This document shows positions 43,503-52,318 of a stretch of DNA of 64,000 nucleotides, in pieces; the stretch's first letter is position 1; every line of letters begins with the position of its first letter. The notes under the pieces were generated by a model that saw only the letters and a list, made by a program, of their open reading frames with translations, did not search any database and had not been told where the DNA came from. The translations under genes were made by a program, and so were the position numbers. Source of the DNA: CAVSVP01 sp963731125 (lineage in GTDB: Bacteria > Pseudomonadota > Gammaproteobacteria > Competibacterales > Competibacteraceae); the NCBI GenBank assembly GCA_963731125.1, contig CAVSVP010000021.1:1-64000 (forward strand), written 5' to 3'.

Positions 43503-46253
43503 ATGCTTAAAGACTGGATTATTGTCAGCAGTGCCTTGCTTTACCTGGGGCTCTTATTCGCCGTTGCCTATTATGGCGACAAACGCGCCGATGCCGGCCG
43601 CTCAATTATTGCCAACCCCTATATCTATACTCTGTCTATTGCCATCTACTGTACGGCTTGGACCTTTTATGGCAGTGTAGGTCGGGCGGCCTCGACGGGA
43701 ATCGGCTTTCTTCCCATTTATCTGGGACCTACGCTGGTGGCGGTGCTATTTTGGTTTGTGCTGCGGCGTATCGTGCGAATTACCAAGGTACACCACATTA
43801 CTTCCATTGCCGACTTCATCGCTTCCCGCTATGGCAAAAGTACTCTATTGGGCGGGCTGGTCACAATCATCGCCGTGGTTGGTATCATGCCCTATATTTC
43901 CATACAGCTTGATGCGATTGCGACTAGCTTCAACGTCTTGAGGCATTATCCGGCAGTAGTGATGCCAAACGCGTTTAGAGATCTGCCTATTTGGATGGAT
44001 ACCAGCTTTTATATTGCCTTACTGTTGATTGTCTTCGCCATCCTGTTCGGGACTCGCCATATCGACAATACCGAGCGCCATGAAGGCCTGGTGGCGGCAG
44101 TCGCTTTTGAGTCTGTAGTGAAACTGATCACCTTCCTGCTGGTGGGTATTTTTGTGACCTATGGCTTGTTTGACGGTTTCAGCGATTTGTTTCAACGTGC
44201 GGCGGCTGATCCAAAACTGGCCAGACTCATGCGTTTCGAAGCGGTACCAGGAGGTTATGGGGGTTGGTTATCGCTAACATTTCTAGCGATGATGGCGTTC
44301 TTGTTTTTACCACGCCAATTTCAGATTCTAGTGGTGGAGAACGTCAATGAAAGGCATATTCGCAAATCGACTTGGTTGTTTCCTCTTTATTTACTCATTA
44401 TTAACCTGTTTGTGCTGCCGATAGCCATTGGTGGACTGCTAGTATTTGATGGTCGGAAAGTCGATGCCGACATTTTTGTATTGGCACTGCCCATGGCCGA
44501 ACAGCAACAAGTTTTAGCGTTGCTGGTTTTTTTAGGCGGTTTATCCGCCGCTACCAGTATGATTATCGTCGCCACCGTCACCCTCTCCACGATGGTGTGC
44601 AACGATTTGGTGATGCCGGTGTTGCTGCGGATCAAGGCCCTCCGTCTGACCGAACGTGCTGACATCAGCGGGTTGTTGCTGGGCATTCGTCGGGTCAGCA
44701 TTGCCTTAATGATTCTATTGGGCTATCTCTTTTTTCGCTTTATCGGCGAATCCTATGCCCTGGTTACCATTGGTCTGGTATCTTTCGCTGCTGCCGCTCA
44801 GTTCGCTCCGCCCATTTTGATGGGTATGTACTGGAAAGGTGCTAGCCGGTTGGGCGCCCTCATTGGGCTTGGCGGCGGCTTTCTGGTCTGGGCTTATACG
44901 TTGTTGTTGCCGGCCTTTGCTATATCCGGTTGGTTTAGTCCCCACTTCATTGCAGAAGGCCTATTTGGTCTGTCTCTGTTTAAACCTTACGAATTACTGG
45001 GACTTACTGGTCTAGACCCTTATACCCATGCCGTTTTTTGGAGCATGTTGGTAAATATCGGCGGTTTGGTGCTGGGATCTTTGCTTAGCCGTCAAGATGC
45101 CATGGAGCAGGTGCAAGGTAGTCAGTTTGTAGATGTATTTGAGCGCGATCGCCATGATGGTGATGCCCTGCTCTGGCGAGGTGTAGTCGAAACTCAGGAA
45201 CTGCACAATTTACTTGCCCGCTTCATCGGCCGTCAGCGGGCTGATAAAGCCTTCAGCGATTACGCTCGGCAGCATGGTGCAGATTCCTTACAGCAAGCTG
45301 ACTCCCGGTTGATTCATTATACGGAGCGTTTATTAGCAGGGGCTATTGGCTCAGCCTCGGCGCGCGTCATGGTGTCTTCCATTGTTATGGGAGAGGTCCT
45401 AAGCATCGACGAAGTCATGACCATTTTGGACGAAAGCTCCCACGCTATCGAGTACAGCCGTCGTCTAGAGCAGAAATCCGCCGAGTTAGAGGCAACCAGC
45501 GCCGAGTTACGAAAGGCCAATACGCGTTTACGGGAACTCGACCGGCTCAAAGACGAGTTTATCTCTACGGTGACCCATGAGTTACGGACTCCGTTGACCT
45601 CTATCCGCGCCTTTTCGGAGATTTTACTGGCGAATCCGACCATGGAGGGTGCTCAACGCAGTGAATTTTTAGGAATCATCGTCAAGGAAAGCGAGCGTCT
45701 GACACGATTGATCAATGAAGTGCTGGATTTGGCTAAGTTGGAATCGGGGCGCATCAATTGGCAGATAGAACAAGTCGATTTCCAGGTGCTGATTCGGGAT
45801 GCCATCAATGCCACGAGTCAGCTATTCCGGGAAAAAGCGGTCTGCCTGGAGGAAGTATTAGGAGATGGTCCCGTTGTCGTAGCGGGAGATTACGATCGGC
45901 TGACACAAGTGATCATTAATTTGCTTTCTAATGCCGTCAAATTTTGCCCTGAGAAAATCGGTCGCGTCATCATTCGACTGCTTAACGAGTATGATCACGT
46001 TCGTTTTGAGATTCAGGATAATGGTCCCGGCATTCCGCATGAACAGCAACGCTTAATCTTTGAAAAGTTTCACCAGGTTAGCGATCAAGTGGCCGGCAAA
46101 CCTAAAGGCACCGGATTGGGGCTTGCCATCAGCGAGCGCATTGTTGAGCGTCATGGCGGGCGCATCTGGGTTGAGAGCGAACCCGGACAAGGAGCGACAT
46201 TTAAGGTTGATCTGCCGGGGAGTGAAGCCGCCTATGTCATATCGCCTGGGTAA
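43503..46253 (+). CDS. Sodium:solute symporter-type sensor histidine kinase (CbrA/CrbS-like)
   Basis: 916 residues. The N-terminal ~500 form an SSS (SLC5) transporter domain with about 13 helices (YCTAWTFYGSVGRAASTGIGFLPIYLGP; VHHITSIADFIASRYGKS). A linker (about 550-650) and coiled coil (EQKSAELEATSAELRKANTRL) lead to HisKA with phospho-acceptor His692 (STVTHELRTPLTSIRAF). The HATPase domain has NLLSNAVKFCPEK (N box), IQDNGPGIPHEQQ, FEKFHQV and GTGLGLAISERIVERHGG. It resembles CbrA (amino acids) and CrbS (acetate) but lacks the usual NtrC- or LuxR-type partner nearby; the partner is presumably the CheY-like protein at 40765. Confidence 0.92.
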   Translation: MLKDWIIVSSALLYLGLLFAVAYYGDKRADAGRSIIANPYIYTLSIAIYCTAWTFYGSVGRAASTGIGFLPIYLGPTLVAVLFWFVLRRIVRITKVHHITSIADFIASRYGKSTLLGGLVTIIAVVGIMPYISIQLDAIATSFNVLRHYPAVVMPNAFRDLPIWMDTSFYIALLLIVFAILFGTRHIDNTERHEGLVAAVAFESVVKLITFLLVGIFVTYGLFDGFSDLFQRAAADPKLARLMRFEAVPGGYGGWLSLTFLAMMAFLFLPRQFQILVVENVNERHIRKSTWLFPLYLLIINLFVLPIAIGGLLVFDGRKVDADIFVLALPMAEQQQVLALLVFLGGLSAATSMIIVATVTLSTMVCNDLVMPVLLRIKALRLTERADISGLLLGIRRVSIALMILLGYLFFRFIGESYALVTIGLVSFAAAAQFAPPILMGMYWKGASRLGALIGLGGGFLVWAYTLLLPAFAISGWFSPHFIAEGLFGLSLFKPYELLGLTGLDPYTHAVFWSMLVNIGGLVLGSLLSRQDAMEQVQGSQFVDVFERDRHDGDALLWRGVVETQELHNLLARFIGRQRADKAFSDYARQHGADSLQQADSRLIHYTERLLAGAIGSASARVMVSSIVMGEVLSIDEVMTILDESSHAIEYSRRLEQKSAELEATSAELRKANTRLRELDRLKDEFISTVTHELRTPLTSIRAFSEILLANPTMEGAQRSEFLGIIVKESERLTRLINEVLDLAKLESGRINWQIEQVDFQVLIRDAINATSQLFREKAVCLEEVLGDGPVVVAGDYDRLTQVIINLLSNAVKFCPEKIGRVIIRLLNEYDHVRFEIQDNGPGIPHEQQRLIFEKFHQVSDQVAGKPKGTGLGLAISERIVERHGGRIWVESEPGQGATFKVDLPGSEAAYVISPG

Positions 46254-46578
46254 ATTAACCAGCATAGTCGCGCAAGCAATTTACCTGAACTTGAATTTTC
46301 TATATTCGCTACGCATATAATAATGCTGCTAGAGCTCAATAAGCTCATCATAAATATCGCTGCATATGCATCCGTGCCCAACAAGATAACGTATAAAAAC
46401 TTCCAAATAAGGATGTTTGGGGGGTACGCTGCTGCTCCCTCAGTTTCTTGCTCGCAAAGGAGGAACTTAGGGAGCCGCGGTGGCTCCTCCGGTCGGGCGC
46501 GAGCCGTTGCGCCTTAGGCTCTAAATTTCAATGACTCTTAGCAATGTTTAGCAATGTAAGGTATGGGAGATTTTCTTG
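46254..46578. other. Leader region of the bufferin operon
   Basis: 325 bp without coding potential. A GGAGCC-GCGGT-GGCTCC hairpin lies at 46471-46487. No operator or convincing promoter boxes were identified; GGGAGA at 46565-46570 is the ribosome site for the next gene. Confidence 0.45.
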
Positions 46579-46845
46579 ATGAACACCAAGACTGTCGTAA
46601 ATTCCACGATCGCCGGCGTATTGGCCCTTGGTGTAGTGACGGCCGCGGGCAATGCAATAGCCGCTGATGCCGATAAGGAAAAATGTTATGGCGTCGTCAA
46701 GGTGGGTCAGAATGACTGCGGCGCAGCCGGTCACTCTTGCGCCGGTCAAGCCACGACGGACGGTGGCCCTAATGAATGGGTTTACCTGCCGGCAGGCACC
46801 TGCGAAAAGCTCGTGGATGGCAGCCTTGAGCCGGGTAGTGCCTAA
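46579..46845 (+). CDS. bufA: DUF2282 bufferin precursor peptide
   Basis: 88 residues from ATG 46579. A signal peptide (about 1-29, ending NAIAA) is followed by a core with four cysteines: Cys36 (KEKCYGVVKVGQNDC), Cys47, Cys54 (AGHSCAGQ) and Cys75 (PAGTCEKL). This matches the DUF2282 family, recently recognised as bufferin-type RiPPs in which the MNIO enzyme converts Cys to thiooxazoles that bind copper in the periplasm. It lies 9 bp before the MNIO gene, which fits precursor-enzyme coupling. Modification in this organism is inferred from family knowledge. Confidence 0.9.
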   Translation: MNTKTVVNSTIAGVLALGVVTAAGNAIAADADKEKCYGVVKVGQNDCGAAGHSCAGQATTDGGPNEWVYLPAGTCEKLVDGSLEPGSA

Positions 46846-46854
46846 GCGACGGCC

Positions 46855-47736
46855 ATGACGTTGTCCAAGCCGATCCCAAGCGGTCTTGGTCCTGGTCCGA
46901 TCCCGGCGCAAGCTGGGGTCGGTCTGCGGGCCGGGCATTATCAGGATTTTCTGGAAACCTGGCCTACCGTTGGTTGGCTGGAGGTGCACCCCGAAAACTA
47001 CTTTGTTGCGGGGGGTAAACCTTTGCATTTGCTAGCGCAAATTCGCGTTAATTATCCCCTTAGTCTGCACGGCGTTGGGCTATCGCTCGGTTCAACAGAT
47101 CCTCTGAACCTCCGTCACTTAGATAAACTCAAGGAGCTTATCCAGCGCTTTGAGCCGGCACTGGTTTCCGAGCACGTGTCCTGGGGTTCCGTGGACGGCC
47201 GTTATCATAATGATTTGTTGCCGCTGCCATATACGGAGGAAGCGTTAGCACATATGGTGGAGCGGGTCTCGCGGGTGCAGGATTATTTAGGGCGGCAGAT
47301 CCTGCTGGAGAATGTTTCCAGCTATTTGGAATATACCGTCTCTACCATTCCGGAGTGGGAGTTTGTCGCTGAATTAACACAGCGTACGGGTTGCGGTTTG
47401 CTGCTCGACATTAATAACATCTATGTTAATGCTCGCAACCATGGCTTTGCCGCAGATACCTTTCTGTATGCCATTCCCCGAAATCTGGTTCAGGAGATTC
47501 ATTTGGCAGGTTTTACCATTAATGCCTTTAACGACGGCGAAATCTTGATTGACACCCATAGCCGTCCGGTTTGCGATGAAGTGTGGGCACTTTACCGGAA
47601 AGCAATACGGTATTTCGGTGCCATCCCTACCTTAATCGAGTGGGATGCAGACCTGCCCTCCCTGCGGGTACTACTCGACGAGGCGCGTCAAGCGGACAAG
47701 ATTATGCTTGAGGAGCGGCATGTCTGCGTTGCGTGA
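46855..47736 (+). CDS. bufB: DUF692 multinuclear non-heme iron oxidase (MNIO)
   Basis: 293-residue TIM-barrel iron enzyme of the MbnB/BufB group that modifies cysteines of the precursor encoded just upstream. Motifs: GVGLRAGHYQDFL, WLEVHPENYFV, YPLSLHGVGLSLGS, LVSEHVSW, ILLENVSSYLEY, GLLLDINNIYVNA, VQEIHLAGF and TLIEWDADLP. The His, Asp and Glu in these blocks are the usual metal ligands. The 3' end overlaps the DUF2063 gene by 17 bp. Confidence 0.93.
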   Translation: MTLSKPIPSGLGPGPIPAQAGVGLRAGHYQDFLETWPTVGWLEVHPENYFVAGGKPLHLLAQIRVNYPLSLHGVGLSLGSTDPLNLRHLDKLKELIQRFEPALVSEHVSWGSVDGRYHNDLLPLPYTEEALAHMVERVSRVQDYLGRQILLENVSSYLEYTVSTIPEWEFVAELTQRTGCGLLLDINNIYVNARNHGFAADTFLYAIPRNLVQEIHLAGFTINAFNDGEILIDTHSRPVCDEVWALYRKAIRYFGAIPTLIEWDADLPSLRVLLDEARQADKIMLEERHVCVA

Positions 47737-48493
47737 GTTGCAACTCAAGTTTTCCCAGGATGTATTCAGTGGCGGAGAAACTGGTTTCGCTGCGCAGATT
47801 GAAGCCAACCGCTTGGGCGGTGACCGGCGGCTTCAGGTCTACCGTAACAATACCTATCTAAATTTTACCGAAGTCTTACAAGGCACTTATCCCGTGGTCC
47901 AACGTTTGGTAGGCATCGGCTTTTTCCGGTATGCAGCGCATCATTATATTACTCAGTTTCCTTCAATCTCTGGAGATCTGCACGAATTTGGCGCAACCTT
48001 CCCGCAGTTTCTAAATACTTTCGAGCCTGCCCGACAGCTGCCTTATTTGCCCGATGTGGCGCATCTCGAGTGGTCTTATCAACAGGTGTTCTATGCCGCC
48101 GAACATCCTCCTCTGAATCCTACGGCTCTGACCGGTCTGTTCGAAGCACGTTACGGCGACCTGAAGTTCAAGTTAAATCCGGGCAACCGATTGTTAGCGT
48201 CGGCTTACCCTGTTCGGCGTATCTGGGAGGTCAATCAACCAGGTTATGACGGTGAACAAGTCGTGGATTTGTCCACAGGCGGCAATAAATTGTTAGTGTT
48301 TCGTAACGCAACTCTGGACGTAGAAATGCAGTCCCTGAGGGAGGGTGAATTTACCCTGTTGCAGACCTTAGCCGACGGCCAGGACTTTGCGACAGCCTGC
48401 GAACAGGCGCTGACCAGAGAACCGGATTTTGATGTGCCAGGCAATTTTCGACATCATATTGTACAAGGCACCTTAGTGGATTGCTGGCTTTGA
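47720..48493 (+). CDS. bufC: DUF2063 bufferin partner protein
   Basis: 257 residues from ATG 47720, overlapping the end of the MNIO gene; GAGGAGCGG just upstream is the ribosome site. N-terminal DUF2063 domain (about 5-95: RLQVYRNNTYLNFTEVLQGTYPVVQRLVG, FRYAAHHYITQFPSISGDLHEFG) and a beta-rich C-domain (LLVFRNATLDVEMQSLREGEF). Members were annotated as putative DNA-binding, but operon context supports a RiPP-recognition or scaffold role with the MNIO. No DoxX gene follows. Confidence 0.9.
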   Translation: MSALRELQLKFSQDVFSGGETGFAAQIEANRLGGDRRLQVYRNNTYLNFTEVLQGTYPVVQRLVGIGFFRYAAHHYITQFPSISGDLHEFGATFPQFLNTFEPARQLPYLPDVAHLEWSYQQVFYAAEHPPLNPTALTGLFEARYGDLKFKLNPGNRLLASAYPVRRIWEVNQPGYDGEQVVDLSTGGNKLLVFRNATLDVEMQSLREGEFTLLQTLADGQDFATACEQALTREPDFDVPGNFRHHIVQGTLVDCWL

Positions 48494-48618
48494 GCTTAAG
48501 TAGTACAACAGCGTAAAAACGGGTAGACAACGGATAGGCGGTCCATAACACTATGGAGGTCGAAAAAATTGCGAAGCCTACAAAATAGGCTCAAACATTC
48601 AGCGCCCAGGACCAAGCC

Positions 48619-48939
48619 ATGTTCATTGTTCATGTTTATGTTCACGTTAAACCAGACCAGGTGGAGGCTTTCCAAGTTGCTTCCCTGGAAAATGCTCGCC
48701 ATAGCGTACGGGAGCCGGGTGTCGCCCGTTTTGATGTCATTCAACAGCAAGATAATCCTACTTATTTTGTCCTAGTTGAAGTTTATCGAAGCGCCGATGA
48801 CTCAGCCCGGCACAAGGAAACGGCTCATTACGCGAAGTGGCGTGATACCGTTGAGGGTCTGATGGCAGAGCCGCGGACAAGCATTAAATACACGAATGTT
48901 TTTCCCGATGAACAGGGATGGGATTCGGTTTCGCCTTGA
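48619..48939 (+). CDS. Antibiotic biosynthesis monooxygenase-domain protein (YgiN/LsrG-like)
   Basis: 106 residues with the ABM ferredoxin-like fold: FIVHVYVHVKPDQVEAFQVAS, NARHSVREPGVARFDVIQQQ, YFVLVEVYRSADDSARHKET and HYAKWRDTVEGLM. Such small dimeric proteins include the quinol monooxygenase YgiN and the AI-2-processing LsrG; the LVEVY..DDSARHKET..Y..W pattern is closest to LsrG-type annotation. With no lsr genes near, the substrate is unknown. Confidence 0.85.
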   Translation: MFIVHVYVHVKPDQVEAFQVASLENARHSVREPGVARFDVIQQQDNPTYFVLVEVYRSADDSARHKETAHYAKWRDTVEGLMAEPRTSIKYTNVFPDEQGWDSVSP

Positions 48940-48993
48940 TATTGTCCCTCTTCTGCTAGCTTTCTCATAAGCTCCGGTGAGGAAAGCCAATCG

Positions 48994-49503
48994 CTATTCT
49001 CGTAACAGTTTTTTTACCATTGCGTGATGCCATCTGCCGTGTCCCGACAAGGTCGGGATTCTTTGTTCATTCCACTGCTTGGCAATGCTGGATAAGCTTG
49101 CTCCGATGCTTTGCATGGTTCTGGCTCGTTCTCGTAACAGATGGCGATCCGGAGAAGGCACGGCAATATCCAGTATCTCTTTGATATGTTCTACCGAGAG
49201 GTCCAACTCCTTGGCGATATCCTCTACGGGTATTCCTTCATTATGCATCTCTAAAGCCCTCTGCCTTTCCTGCGGTAGCAGCGTGTTAGCTGCGGATGCA
49301 TCTTGTCGCTGGGCAGTCTGTTGAGGATAACGCAATTCCCAGAGCAGCATTATGGCTTCGCCGACGGTTTGCGATAAATCGCCGTCATGAGATTCACTTA
49401 AGATTGCTAAACGGTTACCAAGCTGTTTAGGCAACGCTACGGTAATTTTGGTAAGTTCCTTAGGAGTGTCCATTGTTCTATATTTCTGTCTCTTGGCGCT
49501 CAT
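48994..49503 (-). CDS. Putative DNA-binding protein, RHH-like N-terminus and HTH repeats
   Basis: About 169 residues. An N-terminal segment (KELTKITVALPKQLGNRLAIL...TVGEAIMLL) resembles a ribbon-helix-helix domain. A helix-turn-helix-like stretch follows (ALEMHNEGIPVEDIAKELDLSVEHIKEIL). The tail IAKQWNEQRIPTLSGHGRWHH resembles the C-terminal motif of large serine recombinases, which bind DNA there. No catalytic serine recombinase domain exists. Starts at 49530, 49503 or 49473 are possible, and none has a good ribosome site; TATATAG near 49512 could be a -10 box. No family recognised. Confidence 0.55.
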   Translation of the reverse strand: MSAKRQKYRTMDTPKELTKITVALPKQLGNRLAILSESHDGDLSQTVGEAIMLLWELRYPQQTAQRQDASAANTLLPQERQRALEMHNEGIPVEDIAKELDLSVEHIKEILDIAVPSPDRHLLRERARTMQSIGASLSSIAKQWNEQRIPTLSGHGRWHHAMVKKLLRE

Positions 49504-49593
49504 GCTGACTATATAACCAATACTTAACATATGACAGGTAAATGACTAATGCATTCGAGGTGGATAGTCAAATGGTTAGCGGTGGCTTAAGAG

Positions 49594-50454
49594 CTAATAA
49601 AGTGATTTTTGCAAGGAGAAAAACTCACGTAACGCCGCCGCGGTCGGTGCCGGGTCCTCCAGGTGCAGGTGGTGGTTGCCAGCCAGAACTTTACATTTTA
49701 AGTGGCGCACTTGTTGTTGCCGTTTAGCCGTCGTTTTTCGTTTGACAAGGTAGCCTGACTCCGCTTGAATCAGCAAGGTTGGTGCTTGGATGGCTGCTAA
49801 AAAGGCCAACACTTGCTCCTCACATAGGTAAACGGGAGATTTTACGGTCAGCCAAGGATCGCTGCGCCAACTAAAGCCGTTATCTACCGTTTTCAAACCT
49901 CGCTCGGCCAAGGTGGCGGCAGCTAAATAACTGACGCCAGCTTGCTGACGCGCTTGAATTGCGGCTTTACGATGTGCGTAGATAGGTGGGGGCTTCTGTT
50001 TCTGGTGCAAGGCTTGCGTCTGCCGCAGGGAAATAGCTAACTGGGCTGGCGCCTCGGAAGGGGAGGCTGTAAGTGGTCCCAAGCTTTCGATAAGCGCTAA
50101 CTGCGCAACACGCTCGGGAGCTACTGCGGCAACGAAACAAGCAATAGACGCGCCCAAGGAATGCCCTAGCAACGTAAATCGCTTCCAGTCCAAAGCGTCA
50201 GCGGCCATTAGTACGTCATGCGTAAAATCGCTAAAGTGATAGTGAATGCCTGCTGGTCGCCAGTCCGAGAGCCCGTGGCCGGGTAGATCGAGCGCTACGA
50301 TATGGCAGGAGGGTAGCAATGGCGCTAGTTCGACAAAACTGGCAGCGTTGTCTAGCCAGCCATGGAGAGCTAGTACGGGCGAACCTGCTTGCGACCCCCA
50401 CGCCCGGGCTGCCAGAGTCAAATAGGGTGTCTGAAGACGCAATTCATGTGCCAT
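49594..50454 (-). CDS. Alpha/beta-fold hydrolase
   Basis: 286 residues: oxyanion loop ALHGWLDNAASF, VALDLPGHGLSDW, nucleophile elbow LLGHSLGASIACF (Ser), an acid in the ESGYLVKRK region and the late His in AGNHHLHLEDP. A lid-like insert at about 140-190. This resembles serine hydrolases often placed next to SDR dehydrogenases (here 30 bp away), but the substrate cannot be told from sequence. Confidence 0.88.
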   Translation of the reverse strand: MAHELRLQTPYLTLAARAWGSQAGSPVLALHGWLDNAASFVELAPLLPSCHIVALDLPGHGLSDWRPAGIHYHFSDFTHDVLMAADALDWKRFTLLGHSLGASIACFVAAVAPERVAQLALIESLGPLTASPSEAPAQLAISLRQTQALHQKQKPPPIYAHRKAAIQARQQAGVSYLAAATLAERGLKTVDNGFSWRSDPWLTVKSPVYLCEEQVLAFLAAIQAPTLLIQAESGYLVKRKTTAKRQQQVRHLKCKVLAGNHHLHLEDPAPTAAALREFFSLQKSLY

Positions 50455-50484
50455 GGCTTTTATAGCGTAACATTCCGAAAACGC

Positions 50485-51255
50485 TTATCGCGGCGCTAAA
50501 CGAATAGCGCCATCCAGACGAATCACTTCACCGTTCAGCATGATGTTTTCAATAATATGTTTTACCAGGCCGGCAAACTCAGAGGGACGTCCCAAGCGTG
50601 TGGGAAAAGGGGTTTGTTGTCCCAGCGATTGGCGTGCAGCCTCTGGAAGAGCGGCCAGCATTGGGGTTTCAAAAAGGCCAGGCGCAATGGTCATAATGCG
50701 GATACCGAAACGCGCTAATTCCCGGGCAATCGGCAAGGTCATGCCGACAATGCCTGCCTTGGTAGCCGCATAGCAAGCTTGTCCGATTTGTCCGTCAAAA
50801 GCTGCCACTGAGGCGGTGTTGACGATAACGCCGCGCTCGCCTTCATGATTAGGTGTGGTTTCGATTAGCGCTTGAGTTGCCAGGCGAATGACGTTAAACG
50901 TGCCCACTAGATTCACTTGCACGCTTTTATTAAAAAGCGCTAGGGAATGGGGAGTGCCGTCTTTATTGAGCACCTTGTTCGCAATGGCGATCCCAGCGCA
51001 GTTGATGACGCCGTGTAGGCTTCCAAAGCTGTTCACAGCAGCAGCAATAGCTTTCTGGACCTCCGCTTCACTGCTCACATCCGTTTGTGCAAACCGTGCC
51101 TGTTTGCCTAGTTCGGCGGTAAGCCTTTCACCGGCCTCGCGATTTACATCCGCAATGACTACTTGGGCACCTTGTTCGGCCAGCATTTGTACGGTAGCGA
51201 GTCCTAAGCCAGAACCACCGCCGGTGACTAAGAAAGAATGCTTCTGGATTTCCAT
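50485..51255 (-). CDS. SDR-family 3-hydroxyacyl-CoA dehydrogenase-like protein
   Basis: 256 residues of the classical short-chain dehydrogenase family: cofactor loop TGGGSGLGLATVQML, acidic NAD selector in VVIADVNREAG, NCAG, and catalytic Ser with YAATK (ASVAAFDGQIGQACYAATKAG). APGLFETPML and IRLDGAIRLAPR agree with the type II 3-hydroxyacyl-CoA dehydrogenase (HSD10-like) subgroup. It is upstream of the hydrolase on one transcript and divergent from the ccm operon. Confidence 0.9.
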   Translation of the reverse strand: MEIQKHSFLVTGGGSGLGLATVQMLAEQGAQVVIADVNREAGERLTAELGKQARFAQTDVSSEAEVQKAIAAAVNSFGSLHGVINCAGIAIANKVLNKDGTPHSLALFNKSVQVNLVGTFNVIRLATQALIETTPNHEGERGVIVNTASVAAFDGQIGQACYAATKAGIVGMTLPIARELARFGIRIMTIAPGLFETPMLAALPEAARQSLGQQTPFPTRLGRPSEFAGLVKHIIENIMLNGEVIRLDGAIRLAPR

Positions 51256-51399
51256 CGCTGTTTTCCTCCACCAAAGATGACCTTCCGGAGCAGAGTTTGA
51301 GGAGCATCAGGTAAAACCAAATATGGCATAATAAATAATGTAGCTGAATTTTTCTTTGTTCATATTTGCCATTTTTATAACACCACACTTGTCTACCCC

Positions 51400-52125
51400 A
51401 TGAATCGTGTTATCAAAACGCCACATTTGCTGCATAGACTGGCATCGCCTCATTACTTCTACGCGTTATCCGGCAAAGCAATGCCATGGCTAATCGTTAT
51501 GACGTTGCTTTTATTTGGCGTTGGGTCAGTTTGGGGATTGGCCTTCGCGCCCGCTGATTATCAGCAAGGAGACAGTTTTCGGATCATCTATGTTCATGTT
51601 CCGGCAGCTACTTTTTCCATGGGGGTCTATGTGGCCATGGCCATTTCCGGGGGGATTGGTCTGATCTGGCGTATTAAGGTTGCGGCAATGGCGTCCCGGA
51701 GCTGTGCTTTTATCGGCGCGGCCTTTACTTTTCTGGCGCTGGTTACCGGTTCGCTATGGGGCAAGCCTATGTGGGGCACCTGGTGGGTATGGGATGCCCG
51801 CTTAACTTCTGAACTTATTTTACTATTTCTTTATCTGGGTTATATAGGCTTACAGGAAGCCATTGAAGATCGCGACACGGCTTCCCGTGCAGGAGCCGTT
51901 TTGGCTCTAGTCGGCTTAGTGAATATTCCAATCATTCATTATTCCGTGGAATGGTGGTATACCCTGCATCAGGGAGCCACCATCTTTAAGCTGGGCAAAC
52001 CCTCCATGGTTCCTGCTATGTTATGGCCCCTGCTGGTCATGATGGTTGCCTATGGTCTGCTGGCCGTAGTGGCGGTCTTGATGGGCACCCGGAATGAAGT
52101 ACTGGAGCGTCAGTTGAATGGTTAG
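51400..52125 (+). CDS. ccmC: Heme exporter/heme-handling protein CcmC
   Basis: 241 residues, six membrane helices, with the tryptophan-rich heme-handling motif WGTWWVWDARLTSELILL flanked by conserved His residues (VHVPAA; IHYSVEWWYTLHQG). It loads heme on CcmE at the periplasmic face. It is the first gene of the ccm operon here; ccmA and ccmB, normally upstream, are at the far 3' end. Confidence 0.96.
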   Translation: MNRVIKTPHLLHRLASPHYFYALSGKAMPWLIVMTLLLFGVGSVWGLAFAPADYQQGDSFRIIYVHVPAATFSMGVYVAMAISGGIGLIWRIKVAAMASRSCAFIGAAFTFLALVTGSLWGKPMWGTWWVWDARLTSELILLFLYLGYIGLQEAIEDRDTASRAGAVLALVGLVNIPIIHYSVEWWYTLHQGATIFKLGKPSMVPAMLWPLLVMMVAYGLLAVVAVLMGTRNEVLERQLNG

Positions 52126-52131
52126 CGTTTT

Positions 52132-52239
52132 CTATAGTGCCGGTCAAATGACCTGATACTGGTTACAAGGCTTCAAATCGTTAGTAAACAACGATTGTAA
52201 TAAAATTATCGGCATCAATTCATATGGCTGGCACTATAG
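52132..52239. repeat. 108-bp MITE-like palindromic element between ccmC and ccmD
   Basis: CTATAGTGCCGG at 52132-52143 and its near-inverse CTGGCACTATAG at 52228-52239 match at 11 of 12 positions. Read as TA-flanked, the element is 52135-52236 with TA at each side, as for Tc1/mariner-type MITEs. An internal AATCGTT/AACGATT hairpin is present. It has no coding capacity. Confidence 0.6.
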
Positions 52240-52318
52240 TACAGCGTTAACGGAGGAATATCGCTATGGTATTTTGTTAATGAACTGGGCGATTTACTCT
52301 CTTGTCCAAGGCATGTGC

